DNA of 64,000 nucleotides. Origin: Amphiura filiformis. Its lineage: Eukaryota > Echinodermata > Ophiuroidea > Amphilepidida > Amphiuridae. Shown in pieces: positions 57,607-64,000 of the stretch. The position numbers and the translations under genes were made by a program. The first letter of the stretch is position 1, and each line of letters begins with the position of its first letter. The notes under the pieces are model-generated. The model saw only the letters and a list, made by a program, of their open reading frames with translations. It searched no databases and was not told where the DNA came from. The DNA is taken from positions 11,730,243-11,794,242 of the forward strand of contig NC_092642.1 of NCBI RefSeq assembly GCF_039555335.1. The letters run 5' to 3'.

Positions 57607-58600
57607 GGACCGTGCTTTTAAAAACCCGCCAGATCGCAATCAGGCCATTGACCTGTGTAGTGGTCATACGTTGCTCGCTCAACCATAACATCATGACTGT
57701 CCCTAATAGCTACTCATTAATAATGCGTTGCGTCAGGTCATGGACTCTATTCAATAATTGTAATCCTTTCTTTAAGGTCAATAGATGAAAGGGAGACCTT
57801 GAAAAACAGATGCGTGTGTCTAGATAATATTTTATCATCCAAGCTGGTGATCTAGGACATTTCTAGGAGGCGACACTTATTAATTCATACCGCTCACATC
57901 TTTCTTCATCCAATGGACTTTGGGGAACTGCTGAGATAATAAGTGGATGTTACAATCTAATCGGCTACAATCGGCATAGTTGAGGATATCTGATTCTGAT
58001 AATTCACTAGTAGCAGCGAAATTACAGCGCTTTGTATCCTCTGGTGCACTATATAAATCTTATATGGATTCATGTTATTTATTTATTTTATAAATATTTC
58101 TTGTAAACACAATCTAATGTGGTGCTCACTACATGTAGAAGGCCTGGTCTGCAAATGTTAAGTGCATAAATCTAGTAAAGATAAAGCTTCATATGTTTAG
58201 TGTAGCCTAATCAAATGAAATACCAAAGCTGGATATTATACAATCGTGATGCATTCCTTCTTGTTATGGACGACAAGTATTAACTTTGATATTATTATGG
58301 CAATATCCATTCCCTTCTCAATTGATTATGCTTTCTTTTCGAAAAATAAACCATGAGGCCTAGAGGCCATGATATAAACCTATATTCGGTATGCGGAAAC
58401 CTTCCACGGTTAGGGCGGCGCTTACACTCGCATATTCGCTAAACTGCCGCCTCCTTCATTTGCCAACCTTTATCGAGGGGCGTGTTTGAGGTTTTATAGT
58501 CATACATGTAGGCCTACCATTTTTCACCCTGATGTGGCAGTCAACGTCAACGCGTTGAAGCAGCTGTTTTGCTCGCGCATCTATGTGGCGTATTAAGCGT
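57607..58600. other. Spacer; no gene seen
   Basis: AT-rich DNA with no recognised frame or repeat boundary between the foldback and the Penelope-like element. Confidence 0.4.
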
Positions 58601-58661
58601 GTGCATGTGTACACCAGCGCTTTGACCGAACGCTAGTAATTATTTGGCTGTGCCCAATTAA

Positions 58662-59271
58662 ATGCTCACTGTACTGACATCACTACCACATCAGGATGAA
58701 AAATCGCATATCGCAAACCAGCCAAATTTGTCATCTAAAAAGTTTGAACCATCAAAAGAGAGAAGCCTCCGTTTACAAAACGAGAACTATAAGTCTGTGT
58801 CCAAATTTATATCAAACATTGATTCCTTGATCAGGCGCCGTGAGTCAATTATCCAGACACACGAGACGACTGTGACAGAAATCAACAGTGGTGTTGTTCC
58901 CAATGTAACGCGCATCCGAACAGAACCCACGCCACCCCAGGGTACAGACTTTCCCTCTGAATTTTGTCAGTTTACCAAGACAAAGTCAAGGAATATAGTG
59001 CAAAATTGGCTAATCTCCTTTTACCCGAATACATCCGTATCATCGACAATCTATCCTTAGAAATAGATCTCGAGGTTCACGAAGCTGAAGACTCTCTTGC
59101 ATCCATCACCGACGAAGAAGAACGAGGAAAGGCCATTGAGCTTTTCGGCATCAAGCACAAAGGGTACTCCGTCGCCTTGAAGATCGCCGTAAAAAGGCAG
59201 TAGCTGAGAAGAAGAAGAACAAGAACAGCCGCCATCCTTATCGCCGTCATCATCGTGCTAAACCCTTTTAG
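58662..59271 (+). pseudogene. Penelope-like first frame (ORF1), basic tail, broken
   Basis: Hydrophilic protein with Lys/Glu-rich helices such as NLSSKKFEPSKERSLR and DSLASITDEEERGKAIEL, ending in a basic segment (RHPYRRHHRAKPF) at the stop 59269-59271. No known domain; a nucleic-acid-binding role is only suggested by charge. It precedes a histone-type 3' stem-loop by 15 nt. Broken in at least one place. Confidence 0.6.
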
Positions 59272-59286
59272 CTAAATAAACCAAAC

Positions 59287-59302
59287 GGCTCTTTTCAGAG
59301 CC
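59287..59302 (+). promoter_or_regulatory. Histone-type mRNA 3' stem-loop
   Basis: GGCTCTTTTCAGAGCC: 6-bp stem, TTTC-type tetraloop region, preceded by CCAAAC and followed by ACCA. This is the SLBP recognition element of replication-dependent histone mRNAs. It lies 15 nt after the stop codon of the Penelope-like first frame, as in real histone mRNAs. The purine-rich CAAAATGAGATA at 59312 could stand for a U7 site, but this is weak. Confidence 0.85.
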
Positions 59303-60773
59303 ACCAATACTTCAAAATGAGATATTGCTTTGTATGTCAACAATTGGTTATTATATATATTTAAATAAAATATCATCCTAATAACCTCTTGATTGTATCA
59401 CTTATTATCCTTTAAGTTCTAAATATCATATAAATATATCAAAGCCACCCATCTCTGATAGTTAATAATGGCTAGAAGGGGAAAGAATAAATCTAAACTT
59501 GCTTATCATAAAAATAGAGTTGATGTCAAAAAACATCAACATCAAATCATATATCTAAAGCTAAGGCGAATATCAAAGCCAAGGCTGATTTGTGTAAGCG
59601 GTTCATCTATAATTATTCAGATTACCAATTATCCGATATGCAAATCATTGCACTATCTAAAGGCTTCAAATTTATACCTCTGGGCCGTAGACCACCACGT
59701 ACTCAAATTTTGCAAGATTTTCATCAACTTGCACGTAAAATGAGAATGAAATATATCATGCGTGGAAAGTCGAAAAAAGACCATTATTCAAATTACCATC
59801 TACGTGGGACCCACGATCCTCTGATAATATCAAATTAGAGGAATATCTCGATGAAACTAAACTTGAACTCTCGAAGTTAAAGCGCAGAAATCCTAGTGAC
59901 AACATGTCTAAAGCTGAAAAAGCTGCATTAAATCAACTCAAAAACAACAAATCCATTGTCATTAAACCCCTTGATAAGGGTAAGGCATGTGCCGTGGTCT
60001 CTCGTGATCAATACATCAAAGAAGCGCATAGACAATTGTCGGCGTTTCAATACCAGAAAATCGATCATGACATGACAGCGGACACCGCCAAAATGGCGGA
60101 TGAAATAGTTGAAGATTTGTTTGCTGAGAAATGCATAGACAAACATGCAAGAGAATATCTACTTTCTGATAACAATGACATCAAGGTACCAAGCCTATAT
60201 CTACTGGTCAAAGCCCATAAACCTAAACCCAAAGATAGTGATTTTTGTGGCAGACCAATTATATCAGGATGTCGGTCACCGACCAAACTCTTATCAGAAT
60301 ATTTAGACTATTTTCTTCTACCACTAGTCCAAGAACAAGAAACATATCTCAAAGACTCGCCTGAACTTATCAAAATTCTAGCAAACTTAAAACTCCCGCA
60401 AGATATAACATTAGTAACAGCGGACGTTACAAGTTTGTATACCAATATACCACAGGATCAATGTCTTGAGATTGTTGTTGACCGCTTAGAAAAATCAAAC
60501 AAACGCTACCAAATTCCGAAACCCCCACCACATCTAGTACGAAGAATTCTTGAACTTATCCTCAAACGTAACTGTTTTGAGTTTAATGATGAATTCTATC
60601 TTCAGATTGTAGGTGCGGCTCAAGGAACATCCTATCCCCGAAATATCGGATTTGGTCATGTACGTTATTGAGAAAGAGTTCATCTTAACCGACCCAAACA
60701 TAGTGTTCTATCGTAGATATCGGGATGATATTTTACTCTTTTATCAGGGTAATTGCAACGGCAGGTATAAAAG

Positions 60774-61010
60774 ACTGGTCACTGATTACTGATTGCTGAT
60801 CACTGACTGCTGATTGCTGATTGACCAGTTACTGATTACTGAATGGTTACCTGATTACTGATTGATCAGGAGCTGATTACTGATTGTTCAGTCACTGATT
60901 GCTGATCGTTCAGTAGCTGATTACTGATTGTTCAGCAGGTATAAGACTGATCACTGAATGCTGAAAACGCTGATTGTTCAGTAGCTGATTACTGATTGGA
61001 TTGCAAACTT
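60774..61010. repeat. CTGATTACTGATTG minisatellite
   Basis: Variable units made of CTGATTACTGATTG, GCTGATTG and TTCAGTAG words for about 235 bp, directly after the Penelope-like RT. Confidence 0.9.
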
Positions 61011-61020
61011 GCTGAATGAC

Positions 61021-61240
61021 TTGTTTAAAGGGGCATTCGCAAATTTGTGAAGTTATAAAATCTAAATTAAAGGAATATTAATCAAGTTGTTTAAAGGGGC
61101 ATTTGTAACTTTACGGTTATTACCTCTGAATTAAAGGATATTTAATGAGCTGTGATTGACAGATTAAAGGGGCAAATGCAATTGTGGAGCTATAAATTGA
61201 AATTTAAGGAATATTAATTGTGTTGTTGGATAACTTATTT
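61021..61240. repeat. About 75-bp tandem repeat, three units
   Basis: Each unit has TTTAAAGGGGCA and TTAAAGGAATATTAAT-like words; units differ by 15-25 per cent. Confidence 0.75.
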
Positions 61241-61560
61241 AAAGTGAAACCCTTGCCTAATCGTAATTTAATATTGTTGGTTTTTTTGTTTGCCCAATGC
61301 AACTAAGAGGAAAACATTCAAATTATTATCTTTTGGAAAATATCAACATCACGTTCTTCTTCAAATGAGCCCAACAGTTTAGGCTAAGTTAATGCAAGAG
61401 ACTTACACGAACAAAATGTGCTACAAACAACAATATTCAAATAACAATCATTTTATTACCTCTTTCGCATGAAACAGCAAATAATTTATACAGTAATTAA
61501 TAGCTAATAAATAAATCTTTATCCCCGGCAAAACATCAATTTATTTACTTTTTTTCATTA

Positions 61561-61791
61561 GGGACCGTTCACAAAGACATGTTAGAGGGGGCCTGATGTA
61601 AACAGGAAAATTCACACTTTTTCAGGGACCCATTTGCGGACCTAAAATTATTTTCTGCTCCCCCCCTTGAAAAATGTATGTACGCATGTCACCTCATAGA
61701 AAGTAGTGTAAGATCATGTTCTATCAAAAGGCACCCCCTTCCCGGTGCCTCCATTTTGCATCAACCCCTATTAGTGTTTGTAAACGGTCCA
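61561..61791. mobile_element. PIF/Harbinger-type MITE, 231 bp
   Basis: Ends GGGACCGTTCACAAAG and GTTTGTAAACGGTCC with TTA on both sides (61558-61560, 61792-61794). Same family as 20930-21187. Confidence 0.8.
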
Positions 61792-62610
61792 TTAGCACTT
61801 TACGTACTAAACTTAGCGGGAAACTTGGTAGCAAACTAATAAAAAAATTAAATACTGAATACTGAAATACTAAAGGTCTAATTGTTACACAATTTGGAAA
61901 TCAACTTGCAATTATTATTTGATACTTTCATCTGCTTTTTCCTTTTAAAATTATCAACACCAAAATTGAATCCCGATGAGCATTTTTGACTTGAACATTT
62001 AAGCTATTAATTTCTTAGCAAAGTTGATCTACCGTGATTAGACCCTAATCGTAGGCTAAGATTGTTGATTTCTCTTGTTTTGAAAGAAAATAATGTTATC
62101 TATGTGTGCTTTCCAGCAAGTTTTCTAGTCCAAAAATATTAGAGTATAAAAAAGCACATTTTCCTGTTTATGCCATCAAAGGTATGTGCTTATTTTATTA
62201 ATGACACACCATTTTAGACTGGGAGCTAGCACTGACCACCACCTTTGCATCCTCCAGGTTTTTATGGTCCCAAAACAGATTCAAGATGTTTCCTAACCCC
62301 GGGCCGGCACTCAACACAAGTGGCCATAAGGATATGCTCCCCTGGAAAGACCCCCCTTTTTGGATTTCGCAGCTCCGAAAGACCCCCTATATTTGACCAA
62401 AATAGAGCTCCGAAAGATTTTTTCAGACAATTTTCAACCAGAAAGCCCCTTGATTTGGACTGTTTGCAGCTCCAAAAGTCCCCATTTACTTGTTCGCAGG
62501 TCCAAAAGACCCCCTTTTATCGGTACGCTGTCTGCTCCCAAAGACCCACCACCTCAAAATTCCTGGGGAGCATACCCACCAAAATTTTTCGTTGTGCCCC
62601 CTCCCCCCGG

Positions 62611-62772
62611 TTTCCTAACTTAAGCAGGCATGAGAATGATCATGCATGAAAAAAACCTGAATAAGTATGTGAAATTAGGCTAAACTGGCCAAAAACGGGC
62701 TGAAATTAAAAGAAATTGCAAAAAGAAAAAAAAAACAGCCTTACAATTCTCATGCCTGCTTAAGGTAGGAAA
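62611..62772. mobile_element. Small MITE/palindrome, 162 bp
   Basis: TTTCCTAACTTAAGCAGGCA...GAAT and the complement ATTCTCATGCCTGCTTAAG..GGAAA. Interior about 100 bp. A run of AAAGACCCCC-like short repeats lies just upstream (62350-62550). Confidence 0.7.
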
Positions 62773-63024
62773 ATCGGTTCCCACATGTCGCCAAGGAAAA
62801 ATTATAAAAAAATATTCCCCTTCCAAGTGCACACCTCTCGATTTGTATGAGTAAACTACACATCCCAATGCTGGAACCATACAATTTGCATTAATTAATT
62901 AGTTTAACCTTAATTTTAGGACTAAAAACTTCCAACTGATTCCAACTTTTACCACTGGTAAAATTGTAAATGAATATTATCCAAAATCTCTCGCTAGCTT
63001 TTTTTGGCTAAATAATAGTTTAGT

Positions 63025-63300
63025 TTAATACCTTTATTACACAAAATATCAAAAAGCGGTGTGTGGTGCAAAAGGGCATCCCCGAACAGGCACGCAGGCC
63101 CACTGGATGGGGTCCCTTATACACACACCAAAATAAAAGAAATAAAATTACACAGTACATAATTATAAACACATTTTTAAAAAACACTATAAAATACATT
63201 AAAAATACAATATAATACTAAAATTGAGTTGCCAAGTATAGGGTAAAGACTGGTTCTATTTTGGGAAAATCACGTTCCTATCGGCAAGTTTGCATAAAAA
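63025..63300 (-). mobile_element. Possible LINE 3' end
   Basis: Reading the minus strand, GGGGATGCCCTTTTGCACCA and GTGTAATAAAGGTATTAAAC look like a LINE 3' UTR tail. No coding part supports this. Confidence 0.3.
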
Positions 63301-64000
63301 TTGGCAACCAGCATAGGCCCTATATTTCTTAATTTGGGTATGCTGAACTCGAATCTGTTGTCGCAGATAGGTAAAACCTAACTTTTTCTGAATCCTTGAG
63401 AGGAATACTTAAATATGGTTAACAACTTTTGGGAATATCTTAAAAGCCATGGGATTCAAAATACATTTAAAGCATTAATGATTTGAGCAAGGTGTGAAAG
63501 GTATGTGGGTGAGGGCTGAACAACCTTCCTTCAACCGGAGTGGATGGTCCGGGCAAATCTTTCGCAAGACTGGGAAAGAATCGTTTTTATCAGGAGTTAC
63601 AGGTATCTTGTGTACTGGTAACTTCTCTTTCTTCACGTGTGAAGAAAGTGACCTTGTATACCGTACTGGAAGGTCACGTGCATCACAACATGTTGAGTTG
63701 CAACATCAATGTCTGGTTGACCAGATTTACATGAAATTGTAGCTTAATATACATAGACCCGATATTTTTGGAAAATCACATTCTTTAAAACTTATGTATT
63801 ACATAAAATGTTATCCCTTTCAAGCATTCATGCAAAAAGATCATGTAAATGTTCCTTGTAAATGTGACTAATTCTTTATGGAATTACTGACATTTAATAC
63901 GAGTACAGCGTAAAACTGGTACCCGTAAAATGGGGTAACTTTGGGTACTTTTCAGTGTTTTTAAACCACTGCTTCCAAACAAAACCAATTATATTTCTAA
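63301..64000. other. Right edge; no gene recognised
   Basis: Short overlapping frames (63494-63742) show no known domain. No further SDR exon is present after 55182. Confidence 0.4.

Larger units (their letters stand above)
58600..60760 (+). mobile_element. Penelope-like element, two frames, broken, 3' part missing
   Basis: First region (58662-59271): a charged, probably coiled-coil protein ending in a very basic His/Arg/Lys-rich tail. Second region (59468-60760): a basic leader, a QLSDMQIIALSKGFKFIP segment typical of Penelope RT N-termini, IVIKPLDKGKACAVV, GRPIISGCRSPT, LVTADVTSLYTNIP (motif A), GAAQGTS (motif B) and YRDD (motif C, near 60720). The GIY-YIG endonuclease expected after the RT is absent; the element ends just past motif C at a minisatellite. 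The frames carry several breaks, so the copy is dead. A histone-type stem-loop stands between the two regions. Confidence 0.85.

Noticed and set aside
62245-62649. 134-aa frame rich in Pro and Lys
   Set aside because: Built on imperfect repeats of AAAGACCCCC next to a MITE; no domain and no splice context.
1-64000. LTR retrotransposons, endogenous viruses or Polintons
   Set aside because: I saw no paired LTRs, gag, integrase, capsid or protein-primed polymerase motifs in the window.

Overview
The window looks like animal nuclear DNA: AT-rich, intron-rich and crowded with mobile elements. A marine invertebrate, most likely an echinoderm, is my best guess. It rests on sea-urchin-style histone mRNA stem-loops, foldback elements with arms built of short repeats (like the TU elements of sea urchins), L2- and RTE-type LINEs, Penelope-like elements and many hAT, PIF/Harbinger and mariner MITEs. 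No species can be named from sequence alone.

The host content is one tandem family. Five plus-strand copies (A-E) of a four-exon short-chain dehydrogenase/reductase gene of the RDH8/HSD17B1-like type lie at about 1-1.6, 9.4-17.0, 22.7-29.1, 35.2-40.9 and 45.9-55.2 kb. Copy A is cut by the window edge and shows only exons 3-4. B, C and D have intact reading frames (295, 296 and 291 aa) with the same exon boundaries and phases. E keeps all four exons, but a 1.23-kb insertion splits its exon 1. A, B and C are close relatives with shared flanking DNA; D and E have a shorter N-terminus, a different promoter region and more divergence.

Between and inside the genes: an L2-like LINE (4.66-8.15 kb, minus) in the spacer after A; in intron 1 of B, an L2 tail, an 89-bp tandem array and a MITE split by an RTE-type LINE (11.4-14.7 kb); an inverted pair of Penelope 3' fragments (18.7-19.6 kb); a long-inverted-repeat element (21.4-22.5 kb); a 5'-truncated L2 LINE in intron 3 of C (24.9-27.6 kb); several foldbacks and MITEs at 30.7-33.4 kb; a concentric foldback in intron 1 of D (35.8-38.3 kb); a MITE-rich spacer (41-45 kb); a nested mariner in intron 3 of E (52.7-54.3 kb); a foldback with a clean target duplication (55.5-57.6 kb); and a broken Penelope-like element (58.6-60.8 kb).

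The most unusual signal is a set of histone-type mRNA 3' stem-loops where no histone gene exists. One sits 15 nt after the stop of the first frame of the Penelope-like element. Six more recur at exactly 89-bp spacing in intron 1 of copy B, and the array unit matches the Penelope copy beyond the stem-loop itself.
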